In this document: positions 8,701 to 16,954 of the stretch, piece by piece
Position numbering within the stretch: position 1 is the stretch's first letter
How the letters are laid out: each line of letters begins with the position of its first letter
Source: SURF-24 sp964537965
GTDB taxonomy: Bacteria > Bacteroidota > Ignavibacteria > Ignavibacteriales > SURF-24
DNA length: 31,313 bases
Direction of reading: 5' to 3'
Assembly (NCBI GenBank): GCA_964537965.1
Contig: CAZIDB010000021.1
Coordinates: forward strand, 1 to 31,313
Translations under genes and position numbers: made by a program
The notes under the pieces: model-generated
Told to the model about the DNA's origin: nothing
Seen by the model: only the letters and a program-made list of their open reading frames with translations
Databases searched by the model: none

Positions 8701-8845
8701 TTCTGTAAGCGGTTTGATATGAATTAAAATTTCCACACTCTATAATCCAGCTAAACCCTGGGCACTTTTCATCAATTCCGGTAGGATTATTTTTATATTC
8801 ACATTTTAATTCAAGCGGTCTTACCGATGAAAAATGTTCTTCCAT
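5729..8845 (-). CDS. Alpha-L-rhamnosidase, GH78 family
   Basis: 1038 residues, normal for multidomain GH78 enzymes, which release terminal alpha-L-rhamnose by an inverting mechanism. An N-terminal Ig-like domain (SVRPLELKCEYKNNPTGID, to about 115) is followed by jelly-roll domains and the (alpha/alpha)6 catalytic domain from about 600. The GH78 signature DIPTDCPQRDERFGWTGDA (about 628-646) contains the conserved acidic cluster (Asp632, Glu638, Asp645). ATTLWERWDS (about 898-907) carries the second catalytic Glu (903). There is no signal peptide, so it is predicted cytoplasmic and would act on imported oligosaccharides. It begins 2 bp after the stop of the phosphomannose-isomerase-like gene and closes the cytoplasmic block of the operon. 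An inserted segment at about 143-280 (IDKWIWFPLKNPDERFQ...) is an extra domain between the Ig and jelly-roll parts. Family assignment is strong; the natural substrate is unknown. Confidence 0.93.
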   Translation of the reverse strand: MEEHFSSVRPLELKCEYKNNPTGIDEKCPGFSWIIECGNFNSYQTAYRILISSSIRNLNCESGEVWDTGKVQSQDSIHIRFSGQSLRSNKLYHWKVMVWNEKDEASMWSEPAKFSTGLFGQDEWLAKWIQHNYNEKDDREISFKTGIDKWIWFPLKNPDERFQTIQLQKSFQLKNLDQVQTAKLIVTADEKYQLLLNNKFVSKSDDKIFSWARPFISDVKDLLIEGNNLIQATGFNSYVNKPGFILRIEILYSNCDTIFILTDKTWQASIKSGNIKFRQVMEVASAGDLPWRLPKASLEFNAATYLRKTFTTTQKVTRAFVYCSALGLYNICINSKPVTDSRLTPGWSNFYKKAYYNSYDVTSLLNPAGENIINVILADGYYAGYCGWEKGRGYYGKCPAFKMQLMIEYEDGSEEVIISDESWTSGEGPIREADILMGEFYDSDFDYLIKGWDKFNSANPNFSKVKILNDVNPELISYKCEEVKPRLELKPVTINKINGHKFILDFNQNFAGYVKLYLRNVGKRRITLRFAEVLNEVGSLYTDNIRMARAQDTYISKGAEEEIWEPLFTYHGFRYFEVTGLDNILPETITGVSINSLAEQTAHFNSSNDKLNKLFNCILWNQRSNYIDIPTDCPQRDERFGWTGDAVSFFRTAAFNFNVSAFYSKWIENVFDEQETDGALPPFAPLAPMGVGPVYFNSAGWADVGVITPYLFYEFYGDIDILERCYERMKLFINSLEKMSSDFILPDYGYGDWLFGGEETSKSFIATAYFAYDCRMISKIALLLGKNDDAKYYIKKFNLIKSAFRKKFLKEDGSLIQLTQTAAVLAIQFNLLNENEKSEAVYFLTNDIIEKDYHTTAGFLGLSFLMPVLSSINRNDIAWKVLTNNEYPSWFFMIDNGATTLWERWDSYHPEKGFYDPTMNSLNHCSLGCVGEWLFSDLAGIKSLEAGFKKVMIKPFFPDDLEFVDVSFKSIYGVIKSSWKKAGGNLHLHISIPFNTSAIIVLPTQEFTTAEKYKILKNENGFIYIEVGSGNYKIGYKL

Positions 8846-8847
8846 AA

Positions 8848-10701
8848 TTACAATGGATCATTCAATGGTTTTGTGATCCCAATTCCCGGTTTAACATACA
8901 CAATTACCATCTTGCAAGGATTCTTTCCTTTATTAACAATTCTTATCTTGCCGGTAGCAGCCGGAATAATCATTGTCTCCAGGTAAGATAGATGAACAAT
9001 TCTTCCGTTCTCAGAATGGATTTCCACTCTTTCTCCCTGAACTAAATTTGTTGAATATGCTACACCGTTCGTATCCATTATAAATTCAGTTTCAAACTCA
9101 ATCCTGTGAATATTGTAGAAAGTAAACGGCGCATCATATAAAACAACTTCCTGCCAATCGCTGCCGCTCTTTATTACTTTTGGTTTTGCAACAAGATTTT
9201 CCTGTACCCATTTTTTTCTTCTTTCAAATCTTATATTTTCAAAACCGCGCTGTACATTTATCGGGCGGAGGTTTCCTTCAAGATCTCTCCGCAGGTAATC
9301 ATAAATTTTGAAAGTAAATATGTAAGGTGTTGCACTTATCTCAAGGACCAAGTTTCCTTCTCCGCTGCAGTGCACTGTTCCGTTTGGAATTAAAAAAAGA
9401 TCGTGTGGTTTGCTCGGTTCGCAATTTACAAATTTCTCAACTTCTATTTCTTTCCCGGTCTGGATAGATTCTTCCAATGTTTTCTTAAACTCTTCCGGGT
9501 TGCAGTCTTCAGTTAATCCAATGTAAACTTTTGAATCAGGTTTTGAAGCGCAGATATAATATGTTTCATCCTGAGTAAAAGTTTCTCCGAATTCTTTTCT
9601 TATATAATTCGGACGCGGATGAACCTGAACAGATAAATTACCTCCGTCAATTGTATCAAGGTAGTCAAATCTGATAGGCCATTCATACTTAAATTGCTTG
9701 GATGCATCATCACCAAGAACATTTTTATTTTCAAGGTACATCAGGCAATCAAACGAGAATTCAAGCGTCTCATTTTCCTTTTCAATTATAACTCCGTTTT
9801 CAGGTACAATCATTTCAAACGACCAGGCGTAATTTGGCGCATCGGGATCGAGCCCCATGTGTCCCTGCATAAATTTTCCGCCCCACGGTCCGGGGAAAAA
9901 CCAGGGACGTAACCTGAAAGGAGTTGAAGAAATTTCCTTTAAAGCTTCTCTAAAACTATTTCCATTAATTGATGTCGGCTCGGCAGGATTCTGCAAATCG
10001 ATAAACAAATCAAGAGAAGGCAATAGCTGTTTCTTAAGCCTGTTCAGAGCGGGCCATTCAACAAAAAATGAACGTTTATAAAACTGCCCGAAGGATAATT
10101 TTTCAGTTGTTCCAATATTACATTGTTCTCCGTTGCGCACATACTCCTGGATTGTATCCTTTGGAATATCGATATACCATATCTTATCATATAACTCAAC
10201 TAATGATGATCCTGCTCCAAAAATTATTGTCAGGTCTCCGGCTTTTACTCCACGTTTTACTGATGCTTCTATCCTGAGCCCGGATAATTTTATTGGATCA
10301 AACAAATAATCAACACCTAATGGAAAATGCATTCCGAATATCGGATCATCTCCGCCAAGGAATGGTTTTATTTTACCTTGTATTTCATTTTCGGAAGCAT
10401 AATAATTTTTAATATCAATCAGCCCTGGTATAATTTTTTTCTTTTTTAAAGCATCAGTAAGCCCTTCAATAAAATCCTGCCAATGTACTCCCTGGTAACC
10501 TTCAAGGACAAGAATACGAAGTCCTGATGACATTTCATTTTCAATTAACTCTGCAAGGGAATCATAACCTTTTTCAATTATTCCATTACTTATAGTAAAG
10601 CGGGGAAACGTGTCAAACGGTCCGCGCGGAAATTTTTTTGTGCGTTCGGGAATCAGGGCAATGAAGGGATCCTCTATATATGCAGAATTCTTATCAGACA
10701 T
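8848..10701 (-). CDS. Class I mannose-6-phosphate isomerase-like protein with extra N-terminal P-loop-like domain
   Basis: 617 residues, well above the roughly 300-400 of ordinary phosphomannose isomerases. The C-terminal part (about 260-610) is a cupin-type PMI with all four expected metal ligands: Gln359 and His361 in LSVQVHPRPNY, Glu379 in QDETYYIC, and His444 in IPNGTVHCSGEGNLVLEIS. This family interconverts mannose-6-phosphate and fructose-6-phosphate. The first 250 residues resemble a nucleotide-kinase fold (ILVLEGYQGVHWQDFI at 63-78, at the P-loop position), but the GxxxxGK[ST] lysine is missing, so ATP binding is doubtful. No signal peptide. It lies between the ROK kinase gene (20-bp gap) and the GH78 gene (2-bp gap), which fits sugar phosphorylation followed by isomerisation. 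The substrate may be another phosphorylated sugar. Confidence 0.8.
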   Translation of the reverse strand: MSDKNSAYIEDPFIALIPERTKKFPRGPFDTFPRFTISNGIIEKGYDSLAELIENEMSSGLRILVLEGYQGVHWQDFIEGLTDALKKKKIIPGLIDIKNYYASENEIQGKIKPFLGGDDPIFGMHFPLGVDYLFDPIKLSGLRIEASVKRGVKAGDLTIIFGAGSSLVELYDKIWYIDIPKDTIQEYVRNGEQCNIGTTEKLSFGQFYKRSFFVEWPALNRLKKQLLPSLDLFIDLQNPAEPTSINGNSFREALKEISSTPFRLRPWFFPGPWGGKFMQGHMGLDPDAPNYAWSFEMIVPENGVIIEKENETLEFSFDCLMYLENKNVLGDDASKQFKYEWPIRFDYLDTIDGGNLSVQVHPRPNYIRKEFGETFTQDETYYICASKPDSKVYIGLTEDCNPEEFKKTLEESIQTGKEIEVEKFVNCEPSKPHDLFLIPNGTVHCSGEGNLVLEISATPYIFTFKIYDYLRRDLEGNLRPINVQRGFENIRFERRKKWVQENLVAKPKVIKSGSDWQEVVLYDAPFTFYNIHRIEFETEFIMDTNGVAYSTNLVQGERVEIHSENGRIVHLSYLETMIIPAATGKIRIVNKGKNPCKMVIVYVKPGIGITKPLNDPL

Positions 10702-10721
10702 TAATTCTCCAATTCTATACT

Positions 10722-11624
10722 TTAATTTTCCAAAAAAGCTATTCCAATTGCTGCAGCGTTATTGCCAAGCAATGATTTTTTAATTTTTACTTTTCCTTTC
10801 GGGAAAGTCCATGCACGTTTATTAACCAATTCTGTTAATGGAGGCAATATTATTTCTGCAGAATTTAATACACCACCACCTAATACAACAGTATCGGGTC
10901 CGTAAGCATGAATTACATTTACAATTCCAATAGAAAGATTGTCAATGAACTCATTAAAAGTCCGGGTAAATTCTATATCACCGTGTTTTACTTTTTCAAA
11001 AAAAGCAGGAAGCGTTTCTGCTGAATCATTTAATACAGGATGAACTACTTTTACTTTTTCAGTTAATGAAGTCGCAGAGCAATAGAGTTCAAGACATCCT
11101 TTGTGTCCACAAGTGCAATCAGGACCATTTCTATCTATGCTGATATGTCCGCCAAGCAATCCACCCGACGAATCGGAACCACAGTAAGGTTTATCATCAA
11201 CAACAAGTGAACAACCTAAACCTGTACCAAGAGTCATACAAACCATTGCTTTACTACCAACACCTGCACCAAATTTATATTCACCCCAGGCATAAGCCCG
11301 TGCATCATTATCAACATAAAACGGAAATCCAAGTCCATCGGAAAAAGCTTTTTTAAGATTTATACCTGCAAGCATTTGTCCCGCACCAATATCATTTTCA
11401 ACTTTACCTGTTTCGGTATTTATTAATCCTTTGATCGCAAATCCGCCGCTTTCAATTTTATTCTGCCCGATTACTTTTTTAGAGTGAGCAATAAGATTTT
11501 CAAGAAGATTTCCGGAAGCAGAAAGCACTGAAAGTTTTTCTTCAACAAAATTTACAATTGAACCATCATTTTCAAAGACGCCGGCTTTAATGTTTGTGCC
11601 ACCGTAATCCATTCCAAATCTCAT
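10722..11624 (-). CDS. ROK-family sugar kinase
   Basis: 300 residues, typical for ROK sugar kinases. FGMDYGGTNIKAGVF at the N terminus is the phosphate-binding loop; VDNDARAYAWGE (about 104-115) holds the catalytic Asp107; VCMTLGTGLGCSLV is the second phosphate loop. The ROK zinc site is complete: GGHISI (His160) and DCTCGHKGCLE (Cys170, Cys172, Cys177). Family members phosphorylate glucose, mannose, fructose, allose or N-acetylmannosamine. Next to a PMI-like gene and downstream of an alpha-mannosidase, mannose is the most economical substrate guess, but sequence alone does not settle it. The start overlaps the stop of the esterase gene by 4 bp (ATGA), indicating translational coupling. No DNA-binding domain is present, so it is a kinase and not a ROK repressor. 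Confidence 0.9.
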   Translation of the reverse strand: MRFGMDYGGTNIKAGVFENDGSIVNFVEEKLSVLSASGNLLENLIAHSKKVIGQNKIESGGFAIKGLINTETGKVENDIGAGQMLAGINLKKAFSDGLGFPFYVDNDARAYAWGEYKFGAGVGSKAMVCMTLGTGLGCSLVVDDKPYCGSDSSGGLLGGHISIDRNGPDCTCGHKGCLELYCSATSLTEKVKVVHPVLNDSAETLPAFFEKVKHGDIEFTRTFNEFIDNLSIGIVNVIHAYGPDTVVLGGGVLNSAEIILPPLTELVNKRAWTFPKGKVKIKKSLLGNNAAAIGIAFLEN

Positions 11625-12850
11625 TTTACTTCTCCGTTTTTCTCAAAGAAATAAATAAGCGCGTCAATCAAATGTCTTCTCCAGTTCCCCCAGGTATGTC
11701 CTTCAAAATATTCCCTGTAAACAAATTGATAACCTTTATCTGATAAAACATTTTGCATTCTTCTGTTGCCGCTTGTAAAATCAAGTTCGGTAGCAGGAAG
11801 AAAACCTGCACCTACTTTTCTTTCATATGTTCCTATATCAAAATACAGATTGACAGCTTTTCTTTCCGAATCTTTTATAAGCCTGATTAACCGGTCATCA
11901 TTAAAAGAATAATAACCTGATTGCGAATATGCGTTGCCGAACAGATCATTTCTTACAAATGAAATATAAGTTGAAATTAAACCGGCGTAAGAATCACCAA
12001 CAACGAGCCGTTTATCAGCAGACTGAACAGTTGGATAGTTTTCATCAATAAAAGTCATTAGTTCATCGCAGAAAAAATTCACGTAGTCATCATTCAATCC
12101 GTATTCTGTAGATCGGTTGGGTACTTTCGGTTTGTGGAGGTTTGGCGGAGTAACAAAAACAGCAATGCATGGTTCGATTTTATTTTCAAGAATTAACCTG
12201 TTAATTGAATAAGGCACCAGCGCAAACCTTATATAATCTGGTCCATCCTGAAAATATACCGTGGGATATTTTTTATTCTTTTCAAAGTCAGGCGGAAGAT
12301 AAACATAAACATCGTGAGTGTAAGGCATAGCTCCTGCCGGAAGAATATGCTTTGTTAGGCCGTCATAACTACCAATTGTACCATTAAGATATTCCTGAAA
12401 ATAAGGATGTCTTTCATATCCGGGCATTACAAGCTCAGAAAGTTCACCCAATCCATTTAATGATTTAAATTTATTTAATGGATCACAAATGGTATTGCCG
12501 TCAACAATAAGATGATATTCTATTCTTGCTTCAGGCTCAAGTTCAAGGTTAAGATAGAATAAATCTGTTCCATCTAATTTTATAAATGGAATTGTTTCTG
12601 TCCATCCTGTTATATCGCTGTTAAGGCAAACAGTGTTAGCTATACCTCTGTAAACCAAAGTAACTTTATATTCGCTTTCATAAAGCGGGTAGTTTTGTTC
12701 TGCAATTGCAGACAAAATATTTTTGTACAACACTTCTCTTTCATTTTCCAGAAGTGTTTTCCAGTTCTCTAATGCAGAACTCAACCCATCAATGTTATTC
12801 AGGTGATTTATATTTTCCATATAAGATTCAATTTCAGTATTCAGTTTCAT
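11621..12850 (-). CDS. Cytoplasmic Fes/CE1-like alpha/beta-hydrolase esterase
   Basis: 409 residues. The C-terminal half is an enterochelin-esterase/CE1-type alpha/beta hydrolase: DVYVYLPPDFEKNKKYPTVYFQDG at about 180-203, nucleophile elbow VVGDSYAGL (Ser287), an acidic residue near FDIGTYE (about 337-343), and His385 in EGHTWGNWRRHL. The N-terminal half (about 55-145; VTLVYRGIANTVCLNSDITGW, LEPEARIEYHLIVDG) looks like the Ig/CBM48-like module of Fes proteins. There is no signal peptide, so it should act on an imported ester. In this locus it probably removes acetyl or other acyl groups from imported sugars, not a siderophore; that is inferred from context. It shares 1 bp with the stop of the upstream gene (TAATG) and overlaps the kinase gene by 4 bp. 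Confidence 0.82.
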   Translation of the reverse strand: MKLNTEIESYMENINHLNNIDGLSSALENWKTLLENEREVLYKNILSAIAEQNYPLYESEYKVTLVYRGIANTVCLNSDITGWTETIPFIKLDGTDLFYLNLELEPEARIEYHLIVDGNTICDPLNKFKSLNGLGELSELVMPGYERHPYFQEYLNGTIGSYDGLTKHILPAGAMPYTHDVYVYLPPDFEKNKKYPTVYFQDGPDYIRFALVPYSINRLILENKIEPCIAVFVTPPNLHKPKVPNRSTEYGLNDDYVNFFCDELMTFIDENYPTVQSADKRLVVGDSYAGLISTYISFVRNDLFGNAYSQSGYYSFNDDRLIRLIKDSERKAVNLYFDIGTYERKVGAGFLPATELDFTSGNRRMQNVLSDKGYQFVYREYFEGHTWGNWRRHLIDALIYFFEKNGEVK

Positions 12851-14973
12851 TACGCGTTTTTTAATCCGTTAATATCGGCATTATAAAGTTTTCCCTGGTA
12901 TGGAATGTTTTTCAGTTCTGCCTTAGAATCAAAAATTGTTTTGCCGCCAGGCAGGTTACCAAACTGTGGTTTAGCACTAATGCCATTTTGTAATGTTGCA
13001 TTTATTCCGAAGATACTTTCAATAATTATATTGGTCCAGTTTCCACTTGATGATACCGTCCAGTCAGTATAATAAGGCATATCTGCATGAGCTTTTCTTG
13101 CACCACCGCTTTCAGTATCAATAGCTGTCTCAACAAAATGAGCCTGCCCCAATGGTCCCTGGTTAACTGACTTTGATAAACCTTTCAACCACTCAAGAGC
13201 CAAATCAACATTACCTGATTTGAATAACGCAGTAGCAGCCTGAGCAGGCCATGCAGGATAAGCCCCGTTCCACTGGTGATCGGGTCTTACGCTAAACATC
13301 GCATTATCATCACCCGGAGATAAAGCACGCATCCAGGTTGGAGTTTGTAACTGTTTCTTAAAGAAATCAACCATTTCAAATTTTTGTTTTGCTGAAAGAT
13401 CATCCGGAATATAATTCAAAATTGTGAAGAAGTCGTAACAATGCCGTACTTCAATCAAAGAACCATCCGGGAATCTTGCATTCCAATAACCTTTACCATC
13501 AATGTAAAGTTTGTTTAGCTGGGTAATAAGTTCATCAGCTTCTTTTTTAAGATTACCAACCAATTCTTTCTTTCCTGCAATCTCACAGAATTCCGCCGCA
13601 GTTCTAAGGTTAAAAATATTTGCTGCATTTAATGAAGCTACTTCATGAATATAAGTACTGACACACTCCAACAAATTATTAATTCCGCCGTAATCCGCCA
13701 AACCATTCGGCGATTTATAATTCTTCCAGTTCTGAGCGTACTTCAGTAACAAATCAAATACTAGTTCATCCTGGTTATTAACTTTAATTTTCTTATCGAG
13801 CCATTTGAAATCACCATTCCATCTAAGATAATTTTTAGAAATATCCGTGATTGCAAAATCATTTACAGAATACCAGGGACCAACCGGGCCACCGGTCAAA
13901 TATTCTGAACCGAAATGCTTGTGCATATCCAGAGACATCCAATGCTCAATATATTTTTTCATGACAGCAGGATCTAACAATGCATGAGTTAACGAGCTTA
14001 GTGCATAATCCCAGATGAAAGTTACCGACTGCCAGTATTTAGGTAAAAGTGTATCGTAAGTTCTACCCAAAACAGAATAAGGATTATCTCTTTTGAAATA
14101 TATAACTCCAAGCACTCCCATATAATAAAGTTTTGCAATTTCATTATCTGTTGTTTCAAGAAGCGGCATTGAGCCTGAGAATCTTGAATTACCCGGAGTG
14201 AATGCGGCTCTAATTTCTTCGTTCCATTCTTTCCTGCAATTTCTTATTTCATCGCTAACGTTAGATATAATTCTTTTATAATCAGAGCGGACATTTTCTA
14301 CCGAATCACCAACCACTTCTACATAATCGATAGTTTTTGTTTCACCGGGAGCTAAATATACTTTTACTTTTATTCCATTACGTGAAAGAGTACCTTTAGC
14401 TGAAATTCCCTGCACCTGGAATGCATTGCTGTTTTTTGCAGAATAGATTAATGAATTATTCTCTTCATCAAAATCAATTTTATGTTCAGTCTCGCAAGGC
14501 GGAAGCGGTTCATTCCAGGTTTTAACTGCTTTTGTAACACTGCCGGTAAAGCCGTATTTAAATTCAACATCCCTTTCAACACCGCTTATATTTGTAATAG
14601 TAAGATGAACAATACAAGCCATTTTATTCATCGGTAGAACGGTTATGGAATGAAGTCTCAGACCATCATACTCAGTCTCCCTTTCAATTCTATCTGCAAA
14701 CCATGTATATTTTATTTTAGTACCGGTTGCAGGAAAATAGACATTATTTATAAATAAGCCTGCAGTAATAATATCCGAGCATCCAAAAGGCGGAAAGTTC
14801 AGACTTCTGATTCCGGTAATATCAAAATCTACCTGAACACAGCCTAAAAAATTTGTTAATCCCGGGAGATTAAAAATATCTCCGTGTTTATGAACAAGTA
14901 CATCACTTTTAAGATCATCAACGTTTGGAATCATTAAAGCTCCGTTAAAAAAATTATAATAAAAATTATTCAA
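12850..14973 (-). CDS. (alpha/alpha)6-barrel glycoside hydrolase-like protein, family unassigned
   Basis: 707 residues. An N-terminal beta-sandwich (about 1-245) is followed by a helical barrel of the six-hairpin glycosidase type. Supporting blocks are SVTFIWDYALSSLTHALLDP (about 316-335), a GGPVGPWYSVNDFAI segment (about 361-375), HEVASLNAANIFNLRTAAEF (about 443-462), and RPDHQWNGAYPAWPAQAA (about 563-580), which recalls the WNG..W-P signature of GH63/GH37-related barrels. Candidate acids are Asp322, Asp372 and Asp565. There is no signal peptide, so it is predicted cytoplasmic. It overlaps the upstream propeller gene by 8 bp. I cannot place it in a numbered GH family; alternatives are a trehalase/glucosidase-like or rhamnosidase-like enzyme. 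The fold is likely; activity and substrate are unknown. Confidence 0.7.
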   Translation of the reverse strand: MNNFYYNFFNGALMIPNVDDLKSDVLVHKHGDIFNLPGLTNFLGCVQVDFDITGIRSLNFPPFGCSDIITAGLFINNVYFPATGTKIKYTWFADRIERETEYDGLRLHSITVLPMNKMACIVHLTITNISGVERDVEFKYGFTGSVTKAVKTWNEPLPPCETEHKIDFDEENNSLIYSAKNSNAFQVQGISAKGTLSRNGIKVKVYLAPGETKTIDYVEVVGDSVENVRSDYKRIISNVSDEIRNCRKEWNEEIRAAFTPGNSRFSGSMPLLETTDNEIAKLYYMGVLGVIYFKRDNPYSVLGRTYDTLLPKYWQSVTFIWDYALSSLTHALLDPAVMKKYIEHWMSLDMHKHFGSEYLTGGPVGPWYSVNDFAITDISKNYLRWNGDFKWLDKKIKVNNQDELVFDLLLKYAQNWKNYKSPNGLADYGGINNLLECVSTYIHEVASLNAANIFNLRTAAEFCEIAGKKELVGNLKKEADELITQLNKLYIDGKGYWNARFPDGSLIEVRHCYDFFTILNYIPDDLSAKQKFEMVDFFKKQLQTPTWMRALSPGDDNAMFSVRPDHQWNGAYPAWPAQAATALFKSGNVDLALEWLKGLSKSVNQGPLGQAHFVETAIDTESGGARKAHADMPYYTDWTVSSSGNWTNIIIESIFGINATLQNGISAKPQFGNLPGGKTIFDSKAELKNIPYQGKLYNADINGLKNA

Positions 14974-16045
14974 ATGTTATTTCAACAAGATGAGGATAGT
15001 ATTCCTCAAACTCTATATAGGTAACATAAATTGTCTTACCATTATCTTTTGCAAAAGATGTATGTTCTTTGCCAGCATAAATCAATTCAAGTTTTGGACC
15101 TTTTGTTTTGCTCTGGGGAATAACCTGCCATAATTCAACCGGATTGCTCCAAGGCCCCCATGGTGTTGGAGAAGTACGGCCAACAATTTTACCGCTCAAC
15201 TCTAAAGAATGAATTGAAAGGTAGCATCCAAGATATTTATTATAGTTAACAGACAATTCATTTGGCATTCCCGAAAACAGAGGTTTTGATTGCTTAACAT
15301 CTTTTGTCCATCCTGAATTTTCTGAGACGAAATACTCATATGTGTTTATATTTTCAATCTGATCCGGTATTACTCTTGCCAGGTGAAGATTATGGATACC
15401 GGCTTTGTCGTTTTTTGTTCCAAACAAATAAATAAATTCATCCCCTGGTTTGTAAGAAACAGCGGAAGCAAAACAAGGATCATCACCATTCCAAATGATA
15501 TATGAACCATTATGAATAGCCCTTTTGAATTCCCAGTCTTTCTGGTTACCGATTGCAAAACCGGAACCAATAATAATAAAATTGGAGGGTGGTTCACCTT
15601 CCTTAAGCATTCTAATCTTTATGAAATAGAGATAAACTTTACCATTAACAGCAATTCCGTGAAGACACCAAATCCTGTCCCAGTTATGATTCTCATCTGC
15701 TTCATACGGAATTAAATGTTTTAGTTGATTCGATTCATCAAGAATGTATTCAAAATTGTTAAAGCCATTTTCACCTGTTTTGTTGTAACACAATAAACCT
15801 GTATTGGTTATCATTTTTTCCAATCCTCCAATACCTGTCATATCAACCGGGCCCAACGGTTGACCGCCGGGATACCATAAACTTTCACCCTCCGTTCTTT
15901 TACCAATCAGTGTATCACCGAAGAAAAACATACACTTATCTTCAAGCGGAATTGAATATGCGCCATCCTGCCCAACCATTTTATTTGGGTTATTTATAAA
16001 TTGAGGACCAAGATCTCTTGCTTGTAGAACTTTCATTTCTTTCAT
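14966..16045 (-). CDS. Cytoplasmic DUF4185/DUF5005-like five-bladed beta-propeller protein
   Basis: 359 residues with no signal peptide. Residues 27-45 (DGAYSIPL...MFFFGDTLIG), GIAVNGKVYLYFIKI, EFIYLFGTKND, NELSVNYNKYLGCYLSIHS, PTPWGPWSNPVELW and KTIYVTYI recur as regularly spaced blade-like repeats, as in GH43/GH32-type five-bladed propellers and DUF4185-type proteins. The same motifs in the same order occur in the C-terminal part of the lipoprotein at 21676-23598 (DGIYSIPL, FSDTFIG, FIYVYGPKSG, QEFSVTPLNNGKYLL), so the two are homologues, one intracellular and one exported. It is the first gene of the cytoplasmic enzyme block and overlaps the next gene by 8 bp. A second ATG three codons downstream is possible. 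A glycan-cleaving role is plausible from fold and context but not shown. Confidence 0.75.
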   Translation of the reverse strand: MKEMKVLQARDLGPQFINNPNKMVGQDGAYSIPLEDKCMFFFGDTLIGKRTEGESLWYPGGQPLGPVDMTGIGGLEKMITNTGLLCYNKTGENGFNNFEYILDESNQLKHLIPYEADENHNWDRIWCLHGIAVNGKVYLYFIKIRMLKEGEPPSNFIIIGSGFAIGNQKDWEFKRAIHNGSYIIWNGDDPCFASAVSYKPGDEFIYLFGTKNDKAGIHNLHLARVIPDQIENINTYEYFVSENSGWTKDVKQSKPLFSGMPNELSVNYNKYLGCYLSIHSLELSGKIVGRTSPTPWGPWSNPVELWQVIPQSKTKGPKLELIYAGKEHTSFAKDNGKTIYVTYIEFEEYYPHLVEITFE

Positions 16046-16066
16046 TTTGATATTTCTTTATATAAA

Positions 16067-16087
16067 GCTGGCTTGGTTACAGCCAGC
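16067..16087 (-). promoter_or_regulatory. Intergenic hairpin ahead of the cytoplasmic enzyme block
   Basis: GCTGGCT (16067-16073) and AGCCAGC (16081-16087) form a perfect 7-bp GC-rich stem with a 7-base loop. It lies in the 51-bp spacer after the lipoprotein stop. On the minus strand it is followed by TTTATAT, a poor T-tract, so it may be a weak terminator, an attenuator or an RNA-stabilising stem that adjusts expression of the downstream enzymes. Confidence 0.5.
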
Positions 16088-16096
16088 CTGGTTAAA

Positions 16097-16942
16097 CTAT
16101 TTCAACAAAATCATTTTTTTAGTCTGAACAAATTCAGAAGTAGAAATTTTGTAATAATAAATTCCGCTAGGTATGTTGCCTGCATTAAAACTTACAGAGT
16201 AACTTCCTGCTGACCTGTACCCGTCTACAATTTTTTTAATCTCTTTTCCGGAGGCATCAAATATTTCTATCTGTACTTCACCTGCTTCCTTTAACGAGTA
16301 ATTAAAAGTTGTCGATGGATTAAACGGATTTGGGAAATTCTGACTCAGTTTGTATTCAGCGGGAATTTCAGAAACCTGTCTTTCTACATCAGAAGAACCG
16401 ATAACAGTTACCATATGGTTCATTGATGTATCTGTACCTGCTAATTGCTGATCTGCATCCTGGTCATTTAAGAACTTCAGCATATCCATTGTATTTACGG
16501 TAACAAGATAACCCATTGCATAATCACCGGCTTTCTGCCCCACTTTAAAATTAACTGTAGCTTCATAAACTAAGTTTGCATTATGCAGGTAACCCTGATC
16601 CGTTAAAAGGTTAATCCATTTCATTCCGGAAGGTCTTTCTATAACGGTATCAACATCACCCCAGGCAGGCGGTGTTGAAGCATCAAGTTCAAGGTTTCCA
16701 AATCCAACCGGTGAAGTATAAGTACCGCTTTCAAATGTCCAGTCTTCCGGAACAAGTACTGCAAGCACACCTTTATGTGCATTATTATTTTCAGCATTCA
16801 TATCAGAGATTGTAAGTGTTGCTGTAAAAGTTTCTCCTGCGTTTACCTGTGTAGGCTGGCTTACCTCTTCAATAAAACAACCGGTTAAAGAAACTATTAA
16901 AGCAATTTCCAGAACAAGGATTAAGTTTTTATTTTTTTTCAT
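16097..16942 (-). CDS. Small surface lipoprotein with shared N-terminal domain and T9SS sorting domain
   Basis: 281 residues from ATG 16940-16942. A longer open frame reaches 16996, but it runs through a terminator hairpin, and GGAGG at 16947-16951 marks this start. A lipoprotein signal peptide ends SLTGC (Cys22). Residues about 26-170 carry a domain shared with the lipoproteins at 17000-18133 and 21676-23598: SQPTQVNAGETFTATLTISD, NNAHKGVLAVLVPEDWTFES, YTSPVGFG, MKWINLLTDQGY, VNFKVGQKAGDYAMGYLVT. A short linker leads to NFPNPFNPST and a T9SS domain ending KMILLK. There is no known enzymatic domain. By position it may bind glycan at the cell surface; function is unknown. It is flanked by hairpins on both sides. 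Confidence 0.85.
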   Translation of the reverse strand: MKKNKNLILVLEIALIVSLTGCFIEEVSQPTQVNAGETFTATLTISDMNAENNNAHKGVLAVLVPEDWTFESGTYTSPVGFGNLELDASTPPAWGDVDTVIERPSGMKWINLLTDQGYLHNANLVYEATVNFKVGQKAGDYAMGYLVTVNTMDMLKFLNDQDADQQLAGTDTSMNHMVTVIGSSDVERQVSEIPAEYKLSQNFPNPFNPSTTFNYSLKEAGEVQIEIFDASGKEIKKIVDGYRSAGSYSVSFNAGNIPSGIYYYKISTSEFVQTKKMILLK

Positions 16943-16954
16943 ATTACCTCCGGG

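Noticed and set aside
10722..11624. ROK-family transcriptional repressor
   Set aside because: It lacks the N-terminal winged-helix domain and begins directly at the phosphate-binding loop, so it is a kinase.
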